Program-made: the position numbers and the translations under genes
Assembly (NCBI GenBank): GCA_964537875.1
Contig: CAZIDN010000002.1
Location: forward strand, 1-64,000
Direction: 5' to 3'
Source of the DNA: JAPKZH01 sp964537875
GTDB taxonomy: Bacteria > Acidobacteriota > Aminicenantia > Aminicenantales > UBA4085
DNA: 64,000 nt
The notes under the pieces: model-generated
Seen by the model: only the letters and a program-made list of their open reading frames with translations
Told to the model about the DNA's origin: nothing
The model's database searches: none
Part shown: positions 41,248 through 50,540 of the stretch, piece after piece
Position numbering within the stretch: position 1 is the stretch's first letter
Layout: each line of letters begins with the position of its first letter

Positions 41248-41615
41248 ACCTTTTTCTCCCGCCGTCTCGAGGGAAGGCCCATGAAGAAAGTGTTCATTCT
41301 TTTTACAGACCTCGTCCCTTTTATTGAGTCGTAAAACCGGCCAAAAACTTGAAAAACTTTGATAGCCTTTGGGGGTGAGAGGGGGGAAAAAAAATTCACC
41401 TTGAGAATCGCCCATACCGGTGATTGACGAAAAGTGTCACCTGAGCGAATATTCTAGGCTCGCAAATGAAGAAAGCCTCTTCCTTTGGAAAGCCCTTCGG
41501 ACAGAGAGAAAAATCGCAAGGAGCCGACGTCTTTTTCAGATAGAGAATTCCTGTTGACAAATTTTGGTAACAATTATGGCCGGCAAATTTTGACGATGAG
41601 GAGCGACTAAAAAGA
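41248..41615. other. Divergent intergenic region upstream of pilB
   Basis: 368 bp between the HD-GYP gene and pilB. A TTGACA at 41554-41559 precedes pilB by about 60 bp, but the -10 (TATGGC after 15-16 bp) is weak. No riboswitch structure was recognised, including on a check for c-di-GMP types. Confidence 0.4.
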
Positions 41616-43343
41616 ATGGGTTCGAATCTCGGGGAGCTTCTGATCAGAGAGAAAATCATCTCTGCCGAGCAATTGAAGTCCGCCCAGGAGTTTCTGAAAA
41701 AGCACGACGTGTCATTAGGAAGCGCCATCATCGCCCTCGGCTATGTGAGCGGAGAAGAAATGGCCCAGGGATTAAGCCGCCAGCTGGGCTATCCCTACAT
41801 CGATCTTGACCAGTTTGAAGTGTATCCGGATGTCATCAACTTGATCCAGGCAGAAACGGCCAAAAAATACATGATCATGCCCATCCACCGCATCCGCTCC
41901 TTCCTCACCCTGGCCATGGTCGACCCGACCGACCTGGACGTCATCGAGGATATCCGTTTCCGGACCGGGATGAGCATCCAGCCGGTCATCGCCTCGGAGG
42001 CGGGGATCTTGAACGCGATCAACAAGTACTATGGCAGCTCGCATGCCGTCCGGCCGAAACGGACGATGGATGATATCGAGCTGGCCGATGATTCCAAGGT
42101 CAGCATTGTCGAAGACGTCAAGGAGGAGGAATTCGACGTCCAAGAGTTCGAGCAGCCCGCCGACGAAGCCCCCATCATCACCCTCGTCAATTCCATTTTC
42201 ATCGAGGCCATCAAGAAGGGGGCGAGCGACGTCCATTTCGAGCCGTACGAGAAGACCTTCCGTGTCAGGTACAGGATCGACGGCATTCTTTATGAGACCA
42301 TGAATCTTCCCATGAAGTTCAAGAACCCGGTGCTCTCCCGGGTGAAGATCCTGTCGAACATGAACATCGCCGAAAAAAGGCTCCCCCAGGACGGACGCAT
42401 CAGGATGAGGGTGAGGCTGGAGAAGGGAGGCCGCAAGGACGTGGATATGCGGGTGTCCTCTATCCCCACGATCTTCGGCGAAAAGATCGTAGCCCGTATT
42501 CTCGACCGGGAGATGCTCAAGATCGACCTGACCCAGCTGGGCTTCGAGCCGGAGGCGTTGGATGTCTTCAAAAAGGCCATCGTCCGGCCCTGGGGCATTA
42601 TCCTGGTCACCGGCCCGACGGGAAGCGGAAAGACCAACACGTTGTATTCCGCGATTTCAACACTGAATGCTCTCGAGAAGAACATCATGACCGCCGAAGA
42701 CCCGGTCGAGTTTTATATCCCCGGGATCAATCAGGTCAACATCAAGGAAGAGATCAATTTAAATTTTGCCACGTCGCTTAGGGCGTTCTTAAGACAGGAC
42801 CCGGATATCATGCTGGTCGGAGAGATGCGCGACGCGGAAACGGTCGATATCGCCATCAAGGCCGCCCTGACGGGCCACCTGGTTTTCTCCACCGTCCACA
42901 CCAATGATGCTGCGGCCACGGTCCACCGTCTCATCAACATGGGCTGCGAGCCGTTTCTCATCGCCGACTCCGTGATCCTCGTCGTCGCCCAAAGGCTGGT
43001 CCGGCGCGTCTGCAAGAAATGCGCGGCCCCCCAAAAGCTCCCCAAGAAGACGCTGCTCGACATGGGTTTTTCGGAGGAGGAAGCGGACTCCGCGAACATC
43101 CTCCAGGGAAGAGGTTGCGAGGCCTGCAATAACACCGGCTTTAAGGGAAGGACCGGCCTGTTCGAGGTGATGCAGGTCACGGCCGACATTCGGGATCTTA
43201 TCCTGAACCGATCGCAGTCCCGGGAGATCAAGGCCAAGGCCATCGAGCAGGGGATGTTGACCCTGCGTCGGAGCGGCCTGACCAAGATCAAGGCCGGCAT
43301 CACCACGGTGGAGGAAGTCCTCCGGGAAACAATCAAGGATTAG
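41616..43343 (+). CDS. pilB: Type IV pilus extension ATPase PilB
   Basis: 575 residues. N-terminal MshEN/GspE-II domain (LGELLIREKIISAEQLKSA to QPVIASEAG), acidic linker (VEDVKEEEFDVQEFEQPADE), catalytic domain with Walker A GPTGSGKTNTL, Walker B DIMLVGEMRDAET, and the tetracysteine zinc site (CKKC, CEAC). Cytoplasmic motor that drives pilus polymerisation. Ribosome site GAGGAG upstream of the ATG. First gene of pilB-T-C-S-R. Confidence 0.96.
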   Translation: MGSNLGELLIREKIISAEQLKSAQEFLKKHDVSLGSAIIALGYVSGEEMAQGLSRQLGYPYIDLDQFEVYPDVINLIQAETAKKYMIMPIHRIRSFLTLAMVDPTDLDVIEDIRFRTGMSIQPVIASEAGILNAINKYYGSSHAVRPKRTMDDIELADDSKVSIVEDVKEEEFDVQEFEQPADEAPIITLVNSIFIEAIKKGASDVHFEPYEKTFRVRYRIDGILYETMNLPMKFKNPVLSRVKILSNMNIAEKRLPQDGRIRMRVRLEKGGRKDVDMRVSSIPTIFGEKIVARILDREMLKIDLTQLGFEPEALDVFKKAIVRPWGIILVTGPTGSGKTNTLYSAISTLNALEKNIMTAEDPVEFYIPGINQVNIKEEINLNFATSLRAFLRQDPDIMLVGEMRDAETVDIAIKAALTGHLVFSTVHTNDAAATVHRLINMGCEPFLIADSVILVVAQRLVRRVCKKCAAPQKLPKKTLLDMGFSEEEADSANILQGRGCEACNNTGFKGRTGLFEVMQVTADIRDLILNRSQSREIKAKAIEQGMLTLRRSGLTKIKAGITTVEEVLRETIKD

Positions 43344-43354
43344 GAGGTTTTGCC

Positions 43355-44470
43355 ATGACCATGACCATTCAGCAGATGCTGCAAATCACGGTGGACGCCG
43401 ATGCCAGCGATCTCCACCTGACGACGTATGTCCCGCCCCGCATCCGCGTCCACGGGATCTTGAAGAATATCGACCATCCGCCTCTCACACCCGCCGAGAC
43501 CAAGCAGCTTGTCTACAGCATCCTCTCGGACAAGCAGAAAAAACAGTTCGAAGAGAAGCTGGAGCTGGATTTTTCCTTCGGCATCAAGGACCTCGGCCGG
43601 TTCCGAGGCAACTCCTACATGCAGAAAGGCGCGGTCGCGGTCGCCATCCGCAGGTTCCTGCCGTCGATGTGGAGCTTCGCCAAGCTGGGGATCCCACAGC
43701 GGGTCCAACAGCTCTGTTATCTGCCGCGCGGCCTGGTCCTCGTCACCGGGCCCACGGGATGCGGTAAGTCCACCAGCCTGGCCTGCATGATCGACCACGT
43801 CAACACCGAGCGCAGCGTCCATATCGTGACGATCGAAGAGCCGATCGAATATTTTTTCACGCCGAAAAAGGCCTTGATCAACCAGCGGGAGCTTTACGTG
43901 GATACGCTCTCCTATGCCAACGCCCTGCGCTCAGTCCTGCGCGAGGACCCCGATGTCGTCCTGGTCGGAGAGATGCGGGACCTGGAGACCGTCGAGGCCT
44001 GCCTGCGCGTCGCCGAGACCGGCCATTTAACGTTTTCTACGCTGCACACGAATTCGGCCTCCGAGACGATTTCGAGAATCATTGATATTTTCCCGCCCCA
44101 GTACCAGGCCCAGTCGCGGGTCATGCTGTCCATGACTCTGGAAGCCATCTTGACCCAGGCGCTGCTCCCCCGCATCGACGGCAAGGGACGGGTCCTGGCC
44201 ATGGAAATCCTGATCCCGAACACGGCCATCCGCAATCTCATCCGGGAGAACAAGATCCATCAGATCTACTCCTCGATGCAGCTGGGGCAGGAGAAATTCG
44301 GGATGCAGACGTTCAACCAGTCCCTGGCCGACCTTTATTTCAGAAAACAAATCTCTCTGGAGATTGCCATGTTAGCGACCTCGTTTCCCGAGGAGCTGAC
44401 GGACATTCTCCAGAGGAAAGAAGGATATCGACCGACATCTTTTAACGTCGGTCCGAACGCCAAAAGATAA
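43355..44470 (+). CDS. pilT: Type IV pilus retraction ATPase PilT
   Basis: 371 residues. GPTGCGKST (Walker A), DVVLVGEMRDLETVE (Walker B) and TLHTNSASETISRIIDIFP, the PilT hallmark region. No MshEN domain and no zinc cysteines, as usual for PilT/PilU. Provides retraction for twitching and DNA uptake. RBS AGGAGG before the ATG; 11 bp after pilB. Confidence 0.95.
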   Translation: MTMTIQQMLQITVDADASDLHLTTYVPPRIRVHGILKNIDHPPLTPAETKQLVYSILSDKQKKQFEEKLELDFSFGIKDLGRFRGNSYMQKGAVAVAIRRFLPSMWSFAKLGIPQRVQQLCYLPRGLVLVTGPTGCGKSTSLACMIDHVNTERSVHIVTIEEPIEYFFTPKKALINQRELYVDTLSYANALRSVLREDPDVVLVGEMRDLETVEACLRVAETGHLTFSTLHTNSASETISRIIDIFPPQYQAQSRVMLSMTLEAILTQALLPRIDGKGRVLAMEILIPNTAIRNLIRENKIHQIYSSMQLGQEKFGMQTFNQSLADLYFRKQISLEIAMLATSFPEELTDILQRKEGYRPTSFNVGPNAKR

Positions 44471-44482
44471 AGGAAAAGAACA

Positions 44483-45685
44483 ATGGCCGTTTATGTCTGG
44501 AAAGGTAAAAACAGGTACGGGGACAGTGTCGGCGGAGAACGCGTCGCGAGCTCGCCCGATGACCTCGCCCGCTATCTCCAGAGAGAGCAGATCACGGTCT
44601 CCAGCATCGCGCCGAAAAGGATCGTTCTCCGGATCCCTTTTCTGCGCCGGGAAAAGGTCAAGATGAAGGAGCTGGCCATCTACAGCCGGCAGCTCTCCGT
44701 CTTGATCGACGCCGAGCTTCCTTTGATCCAGAGCCTCAATATCCTCGCCGAGCAGACCAAGAACAAGTATTTCAAGAAGGTCATCACGACCATCCGGGAA
44801 GACGTGGAGGCGGGCGCCAGCCTGAACCAGGCCAAGCGCAAGTTTCCCAAGGCCTTTGATGACCTCTACTGCAACCTGATCGCGTCCGGCGAGCAGAGCG
44901 GCTCCCTGGATACGATGCTCCAGCGCCTGTCCGAGTATATCGAGAAAATCGTCAAGCTCCGCGGCCAGGTCCGGCAGGCGATGATCTATCCGGCGGCGAT
45001 CGTCCTCTTTGCCATTTGCGTGTCCGTCTTCCTGTTGTGGAAGGTCATTCCCATCTTCGCCGGCATCTTCGAAGAGCTTGGGGCCAGCCTGCCTTTTCTG
45101 ACCCAGTTCGTCATCAACCTGAGCCATTTCGTTTCTTCCTATCTTATTTACATCGTCCTCGGCATCATCGGGCTGGTCGTCGGCTACCGTTTTATCCGGC
45201 GGACGGAGCAGGGACGGTGGGCGACCGACAAGTTCATTTTGCGGATTCCCCTGTTCGGCAAGCTCATGTCCAAAGTCGCCATGACCCGCATCACCCGAAC
45301 GCTGAGCACCCTGTTGGCCGGCGGCGTGTCGATGCTGGAGAGCTTGAAGATCACGGCCACCACGGCCGGGAACAAGATCATCGAAAAAAGCGTTTTGGAC
45401 GCCCGGAGACACGTGACGGAAGGACGGAGCCTCACGGAATCTTTTAAGGAAACCGGACAGTTCCCGTTCATGCTGACCCAGATGGTCAGCGTCGGCGAGG
45501 CGACGGGAACCCTGGACCAAATGCTGAACAGACTGGCGGATTTTTATGATGACGAGGTGACCGCGACGGTCGCCGCCCTCTTGTCCATCATGGAGCCGCT
45601 GCTGCTCATCTTTGTCGGCGGGGTGGTCGGAGCGCTGGTTCTTTCTATGTACCTGCCGATCTTCAACTTGATGCAGCAATTCTGA
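44483..45685 (+). CDS. pilC: Type IV pilus inner-membrane platform protein PilC
   Basis: 400 residues with two T2SSF domains. MKELAIYSRQLSVLIDAELPLIQSL, the first membrane helix pair (AMIYPAAIVLFAICVSVFLLWKVIPIF), and the repeat MTRITRTLSTLLAGGVSMLESLKIT ending in a C-terminal helix pair (LLIFVGGVVGALVLSMYLPIF). Couples PilB/PilT to the pilus. Confidence 0.95.
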   Translation: MAVYVWKGKNRYGDSVGGERVASSPDDLARYLQREQITVSSIAPKRIVLRIPFLRREKVKMKELAIYSRQLSVLIDAELPLIQSLNILAEQTKNKYFKKVITTIREDVEAGASLNQAKRKFPKAFDDLYCNLIASGEQSGSLDTMLQRLSEYIEKIVKLRGQVRQAMIYPAAIVLFAICVSVFLLWKVIPIFAGIFEELGASLPFLTQFVINLSHFVSSYLIYIVLGIIGLVVGYRFIRRTEQGRWATDKFILRIPLFGKLMSKVAMTRITRTLSTLLAGGVSMLESLKITATTAGNKIIEKSVLDARRHVTEGRSLTESFKETGQFPFMLTQMVSVGEATGTLDQMLNRLADFYDDEVTATVAALLSIMEPLLLIFVGGVVGALVLSMYLPIFNLMQQF

Positions 45686-45691
45686 GGAACC

Positions 45692-46972
45692 ATGGTACCG
45701 GTGAGAACGCTCAAGAAGAATATCCTTTCGATGATCTGGTTCCGCCTGATCGTCGTCTCGACTCTTCTCGTGGCGGCCGTGATCATCCAGCTGTCGACGT
45801 CCGTGTTCCTTCCTCTCATGCCCTTCTATTTGTTCGTCCTGTTCTCGTTTCTCTTGAGCGTCGTCTACCTTCTTCTCTATCATTGGGACAGTCATTCCAC
45901 GTTCCAGGCCTATCTTCAGATCTTCATCGACCTCCTGTTGATCACCTTCTTCGTCTATATTTCCGGTGGCCTGAACGGAAACCTTTACTTTCTCTATGTC
46001 TTTGCCATCATTGCCGCCAGCCTGGTTCTTTCCAAACGCGCCGCCTATCTGGCGGCATCCCTGGCGGCCATCCTCTTCGGCGTATTGGCCGACGGGATGT
46101 ACCTGGGCATCATTCCCTACTTCCGGCCGGGCCAGTCCAGAGAGATTTCCCTGGGACTGGTGATGTACACGATTTTTCTGGCTTGGGCGCTGTTTTTCGT
46201 GATTGCTGTCCTTGTCAATTATCTGGCCGGGAGTCTTCGCAAGGCGCGAGAGCAGCTCGTCCAGACCCAAAAAGAGCTGGACCGGAGGGATCGCCTGGCC
46301 ACGGCCGGCCGGGTGTCCGCGATGATCGCCCATGAGATCCGCAACCCGCTAACGGCTATCGCGGGGGCGGTCCAAGTCCTGAAGAATGAGCTGTCCCCGA
46401 ATGAGGAGCAGGCGAACCTGATGGACATCGTCGTCAAAGAATCGCGGCGGGTGTCCCAGACCATCGAGCAGTTCCTGAACCTGGCCACTCCGGCCAAGCC
46501 GGCTTTTTCCAGGTTCAGCGTTCCCCAGGTTTTGAAAGAGACTCTGATGATGTTGAAGATGAGCGGCGAGCTCAACGGCCGCATCGCCCTCCAGGGTAAT
46601 TTCGAGACCATCGACCTGGACTATTTCGGCAACCCCAACCAGTTCAAACAGGTCTTCTGGAACATCGCCCGGAACGCTCTCCAGGCCATGCCCGACGGCG
46701 GGACGCTGGCCGTCGACTTTTTCCAGGAGAAACGCGAGCTCAGGATGCGGTTTGCCGACACGGGCCGGGGCATGACCCCCGAAGAACAGGAGCACATCTT
46801 CGAACCCTTTTACTCCCGGTTTGAAAACGGCCGGGGGCTGGGATTGGCCGTCGTCCAAAAAATCGTCGATGATTATCAGGGGAAAATTCAGGTGTCCTTC
46901 GGGCCGGAGCAGGGCACGGAATTCCTCATCACCCTGCCCGCTCCGGAGCCCCCTAAAAACGAAAAGGACTAA
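45692..46972 (+). CDS. pilS: PilS-like sensor histidine kinase
   Basis: 426 residues. Six hydrophobic helices in the first ~180 residues with short loops, no PAS domain. H-box SAMIAHEIRNPLTAI (phospho-His), N-box FWNIARNALQAMP, G-boxes DTGRGM and GRGLGLAVVQ. In pilus systems PilS senses pilin levels in the membrane and controls PilR. It lies 6 bp after pilC and 9 bp before pilR. Confidence 0.9.
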   Translation: MVPVRTLKKNILSMIWFRLIVVSTLLVAAVIIQLSTSVFLPLMPFYLFVLFSFLLSVVYLLLYHWDSHSTFQAYLQIFIDLLLITFFVYISGGLNGNLYFLYVFAIIAASLVLSKRAAYLAASLAAILFGVLADGMYLGIIPYFRPGQSREISLGLVMYTIFLAWALFFVIAVLVNYLAGSLRKAREQLVQTQKELDRRDRLATAGRVSAMIAHEIRNPLTAIAGAVQVLKNELSPNEEQANLMDIVVKESRRVSQTIEQFLNLATPAKPAFSRFSVPQVLKETLMMLKMSGELNGRIALQGNFETIDLDYFGNPNQFKQVFWNIARNALQAMPDGGTLAVDFFQEKRELRMRFADTGRGMTPEEQEHIFEPFYSRFENGRGLGLAVVQKIVDDYQGKIQVSFGPEQGTEFLITLPAPEPPKNEKD

Positions 46973-46981
46973 GCGAGACCG

Positions 46982-48403
46982 ATGGAAACGATCCTTGTCG
47001 TCGATGATGAAAAAAGCATTCTGGACCTCCTCAGCGTGGTCTTCAAGAAAGAGGGATTCCAGGTCAAGACGAGCCCGGGAACACCGAACGTCTATGAGCT
47101 CGTCGACGACGAGGATTTCGACATCCTCATCTGCGATATCAAGATGCCCAAGGTCGATGGGATGGAGCTGCTCAAACATGTCAAGAAGCAGAAGCCGATC
47201 GTCCCCGTCATCATGATCACCGCCTACGGGAGCGTCAAGCAGGCCGTCGAAGCCCTCAAAGTCGGCGCCCTGGATTATGTCATCAAGCCGTTCGATATCG
47301 AAGAGCTCAAAATCCTCGTCTCCCACGGCCTGGAGGAAAAGAAGATCCGGGAAGAGAACATCCTGCTCAAGAAAAGCTTCCGGGAACAGTCGAGCTTCGA
47401 GAACATGATCGGCAAAAGCAAGGCCATGAGAGAGGTCTTCGGCTTGATCGAAAAAGTGGCGACGACGGATTCTACCGTCCTGGTCACGGGCGAGAGCGGA
47501 ACCGGCAAGGAAATGGCGGCCCGGGCCATCCATGCTCTCAGCCGGCGCCGGGAGCGTCCGTTCGTCTCCATCAACTGCGCCGCCCTTCCCGAGAACCTCC
47601 TGGAAAGCGAGCTCTTCGGTCATACCAAGGGATCTTTCACGGGGGCCGTGGCCGACAAGAAAGGCATGTTTGAGACGGCCCATGCCGGAACGATTTTCCT
47701 GGACGAGGTCGGCGAGCTTTCCCCTTGGACCCAAGTGAAGCTCTTCCGCGTCCTCCAGGAAAGGAGGATCCGCCGGGTCGGGGGGACGGACGAGATCCTC
47801 GTCGACATCCGGATCATCGCGGCCACGAACCAGGATCTAAAAAAACGAATCGAGGAGGGAAAATTCCGGGAAGAGCTGTTCTACCGCCTGAACGTCATCT
47901 GTTTTGAGATGCCGGCCCTGCGAAGAAGGACGGAGGATATTCCTCTCCTGATCTCGCACTTCCTCCAAAAACACTGCGAAAAAATGGGCCGCAAGACGAA
48001 GAGGCTCACGCCGGAGGTCATCAGCTTTCTCGAAACATACGCCTGGCCGGGAAACGTCCGGGAGCTGGAAAACCTGATCGAAAGGACCGTGGCGGTAGAG
48101 GAGCGGGAGACCATCACGATCTCCAGCCTGCCGAGGGACATCCTGGAGATGCGCCGGAGCGAAGACGGCCCGGCCGTGCTCAAGCCCGGGTTCGACCTGG
48201 AAGGCCACTTGGATCAAATCGCCAAGAAATATATCCAGGAGGCGGGTTCGGCATCGGGCGGGAACATGAAAAAAATGGCCTCCCTCCTGGGCGTCAGCTA
48301 TCGCTCGCTTCGCTATCTGATCGAAAAATATCAGCTGAAGTCCTTCAAGAAATCGGAGCAGCGAGAGGAAAGCGGTGAAGACAAATCTTATTCTTTTAGA
48401 TGA
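46982..48403 (+). CDS. pilR: PilR-like sigma-54 response regulator
   Basis: 473 residues. Receiver domain with phospho-Asp in DILICDIKMPKVDG, AAA+ sigma-54 domain (GESGTGKEMAARAIH; sigma-54 loop GSFTGA; LDEVGELSP; GNVRELENLIERT) and a Fis-type HTH at the end (MKKMASLLGVSYRSLRYLIEKY). A sigma-54 promoter lies 105 bp downstream of its stop in front of the pilin gene. Confidence 0.93.
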   Translation: METILVVDDEKSILDLLSVVFKKEGFQVKTSPGTPNVYELVDDEDFDILICDIKMPKVDGMELLKHVKKQKPIVPVIMITAYGSVKQAVEALKVGALDYVIKPFDIEELKILVSHGLEEKKIREENILLKKSFREQSSFENMIGKSKAMREVFGLIEKVATTDSTVLVTGESGTGKEMAARAIHALSRRRERPFVSINCAALPENLLESELFGHTKGSFTGAVADKKGMFETAHAGTIFLDEVGELSPWTQVKLFRVLQERRIRRVGGTDEILVDIRIIAATNQDLKKRIEEGKFREELFYRLNVICFEMPALRRRTEDIPLLISHFLQKHCEKMGRKTKRLTPEVISFLETYAWPGNVRELENLIERTVAVEERETITISSLPRDILEMRRSEDGPAVLKPGFDLEGHLDQIAKKYIQEAGSASGGNMKKMASLLGVSYRSLRYLIEKYQLKSFKKSEQREESGEDKSYSFR

Positions 48404-48507
48404 CAATAATTGGCACGCGATGACAAAAAAGAGCATTAATCAGGGATGGCGCGATGGGGCAGAAATTATTATTTATTTATTATCAATAACTTGTAATTAT
48501 GAAAAAG

Positions 48508-48524
48508 TTGGCACAGAAATTGCT
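48508..48524 (+). promoter_or_regulatory. Sigma-54 (-24/-12) promoter of the pilin gene
   Basis: TTGGCAC-AGAAA-TTGCT, matching YTGGCACGRNNNTTGCW at all but one position. The start should fall near 48536, about 65 bp before the pilin ATG. PilR, encoded just upstream, is the obvious activator. Confidence 0.85.
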
Positions 48525-48600
48525 AGATAATAGCGTGGATAACGCAAATTCATTGCCTTGATGGATGATTAAGCAATCCACAAGGAAAAGGAGGTTTTGA

Positions 48601-49143
48601 ATGCTTAAAGTGAATAAGGAAAAAGGCTTCACCCTGATCGAGCTGCTGATCGTCGTCGCCATCATCGGAATCTTAGCGGCGCTGCTCATCCCCAACGCCA
48701 TCACCGCTCTTCAGAAAGCCAAAGTCAGAGGCACCCAGAAGGACATCAACTCCATCGCCACGGCCCTCACGGACTTCCTCACGGACAAGGGCACTTTTCT
48801 TAACCAGATTACCAGCTCCGGCGATCTCGTGGTGGGCGGCGATGTGGCTCTCGCTCTTTCCCCCTTCTACCTCAAAGTTCTTCCCACTAATGACCAGTGG
48901 AGTACACCTTTCCAGGTTTATACGGGCGCTGATGCTGTCGCCTATGGTGTCACCGACCCTGCGGCCGATGATTTCCTCGTCTGCTCTCTCGGCAGGGATA
49001 AGGGGGTCGACACCTGGAGCTATCTCCCGGATAACCCTGAATCTGGGCTGTACGTGATCAACACCAGCGTTGACTTTGATAATGACCTGGTCAACTGGAA
49101 CGGCACGTTCATCCGCGGTCCGAGAACCGGGGCCACCAGCTAA
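48601..49143 (+). CDS. Type IV pilin/pseudopilin (first of pair)
   Basis: 180 residues. Short leader KVNKEKG cleaved before F in KGFTLIELLIVVAIIGILAALLIP, a class III signal with Glu5. The C-domain (QWSTPFQVYT, DDFLVCSLGRDKGVDTW) has the GspG-like order in which Asp residues bind calcium. Sigma-54 promoter, strong ribosome site (AGGAGG) and its own terminator imply high expression, so it is probably the major pilin. Confidence 0.88.
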   Translation: MLKVNKEKGFTLIELLIVVAIIGILAALLIPNAITALQKAKVRGTQKDINSIATALTDFLTDKGTFLNQITSSGDLVVGGDVALALSPFYLKVLPTNDQWSTPFQVYTGADAVAYGVTDPAADDFLVCSLGRDKGVDTWSYLPDNPESGLYVINTSVDFDNDLVNWNGTFIRGPRTGATS

Positions 49144-49165
49144 TCGTCCTAGGGCAGAGGTCCTC

Positions 49166-49206
49166 AAATGGGCGATACAGAACGAAGCTGTATCGCCCAT
49201 TTTTTT
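49166..49206 (+). terminator. Rho-independent terminator after the first pilin
   Basis: 15-bp perfect stem, AAATGGGCGATACAG (49166-49180) with CTGTATCGCCCATTT (49188-49202), 7-nt loop, then a T run to 49206. Confidence 0.95.
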
Positions 49207-49262
49207 CCCTATCGGAACATCGAAACGACCTGTGCGAAATTTGGATCTAAGGAAGGGCCAAA

Positions 49263-49796
49263 ATGAAGAGGAAAGGCTTCACCTTGATCGAAATCTTGAT
49301 CGTCGTCGCCATCATCGGCCTCCTTGCCGCTCTTCTCGTGCCGATCGTCCAGGAAGCCATGCAGAAGGCTAAGCAGAAAGGCACGATGCAGGAAATGAAT
49401 TCCCTGGCCCAATCCATCATGATGTACATCACGGACACCGGCTATGCGCCGTCCAATCCCGACGGCGACCTCTCGCCAAGCCAGCCCTTGATCGCTGAAC
49501 TCGCGGCGCTCCATGTCAAGGTTATTCCCTTGACAGACCAGTGGGGGCGTCCTTTAAAGGTTTGGACGAGGCAGTCGTGCGAGGGGCAGTTTGGCATCGC
49601 TGCCGGAAACGTCGGCGAGGATGATTACCTCATCCAATCCCTCGGCTTTGACGGGTTGGACGAGGGATTCAATTATAATCCCGATAATCCCCAGGATTTT
49701 TATTCCGTTTATAAGATGTCTGATTTTAATAATGACCTGATCATCTGGTCCGGAAACTGGATCCGGGCCCCCAGAAGCGCCCAGCAAGGTTCTTAA
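49263..49796 (+). CDS. Type IV pilin/pseudopilin (second of pair)
   Basis: 177 residues. MKRKG then FTLIEILIVVAIIGLLAALLVP, the class III signal with Glu5. The body parallels the first pilin (LHVKVIPLTDQWGRPLKVWT; DDYLIQSLGFDGLDEG; FNNDLIIWSGNWIRAPR), so the two are paralogues from a tandem duplication. It has AAGGAAGG upstream but lies behind the terminator; it may be a minor pilin. Confidence 0.88.
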   Translation: MKRKGFTLIEILIVVAIIGLLAALLVPIVQEAMQKAKQKGTMQEMNSLAQSIMMYITDTGYAPSNPDGDLSPSQPLIAELAALHVKVIPLTDQWGRPLKVWTRQSCEGQFGIAAGNVGEDDYLIQSLGFDGLDEGFNYNPDNPQDFYSVYKMSDFNNDLIIWSGNWIRAPRSAQQGS

Positions 49797-49812
49797 TCCC
49801 TCCCCTTTATTG

Positions 49813-49818
49813 TATAAT
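49813..49818 (+). promoter_or_regulatory. TATAAT box 8 bp before plsC
   Basis: Perfect TATAAT with 8 nt to the ATG at 49827; the -35 is weak. The spacing suggests a leaderless or near-leaderless mRNA. Confidence 0.5.
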
Positions 49819-49826
49819 GGGTCCTC

Positions 49827-50540
49827 ATGAAGGTGAGGACCATTCTGCTTTTCCTGACCTATGTCCTCATCGTTCTGGCTATGGTCCCCGTGCTTTTGGT
49901 CTGTCTTCTAACGGGCGTCCGCGATCCCTTGTTGACGATCGGGAAGTGGGCGATGCGGCTGGGAAGGCGGGTCCTCGGCCTGCGTCTGGACGTTTCGGGA
50001 TTGGACCATGTCGACCTCGAACGATCCTATCTTTTCATGCCCAATCACATCAGCTTCCTAGACGGGCCGATGGTGTTCATGCTCATCCCTCAGCCCGTCA
50101 GGGTGATCTTGAAAAAGGAAGTGTTCAGGCTTCCCGTCGTCGGCCCGGGTATGAAGTTTGTCGGGTTCGTCCCCGTTGACCGGAAAGGGGCGAAGGGAGG
50201 AAAGGTGGCTATCGAACGGGCGGCCCGGCTGATGAAGGAAAAAGGCTTCTCTTTCCTGATTTTTCCGGAGGGGACAAGGAGCCGCGACGGCCAATTGCAG
50301 AGATTCAGGCGCGGAGGGTTTTTCCTGGCGATCGAAAGCGGGACCCCGATCGTGCCCATTTCTATCAAGGGAACTTTTGAGATGATGCCCAAGGGCAGCT
50401 TCTTTATCCGGAAAGGCCACATCCGGGTGACCTTTCATCCGGCCGTGCCCGTCGAAAATTATCGGGCCGAAAACCTGTCTGAGCTGATCGACCGAGTCAG
50501 GCTGATCATTCAGACGGGACTTGGGGAGGAAGGGTTATGA
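49827..50540 (+). CDS. plsC: 1-acyl-glycerol-3-phosphate acyltransferase
   Basis: 237 residues. N-terminal membrane helix, then NHISFLDG (HX4D catalytic motif), GFVPVDRKG, FPEGTRSRDG and IVPISIKGT, the four acyltransferase blocks. It makes phosphatidate at the inner membrane. It overlaps gmhA by 4 bp. Confidence 0.93.
   Translation: MKVRTILLFLTYVLIVLAMVPVLLVCLLTGVRDPLLTIGKWAMRLGRRVLGLRLDVSGLDHVDLERSYLFMPNHISFLDGPMVFMLIPQPVRVILKKEVFRLPVVGPGMKFVGFVPVDRKGAKGGKVAIERAARLMKEKGFSFLIFPEGTRSRDGQLQRFRRGGFFLAIESGTPIVPISIKGTFEMMPKGSFFIRKGHIRVTFHPAVPVENYRAENLSELIDRVRLIIQTGLGEEGL

Noticed and set aside
41248..41615. c-di-GMP riboswitch before pilB
   Set aside because: GCAAA and GCC segments occur but not in the order or pairing of GEMM-I or GEMM-II.
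48410..48416. Second sigma-54 promoter
   Set aside because: TTGGCAC is present but no TTGCW lies at the right distance.
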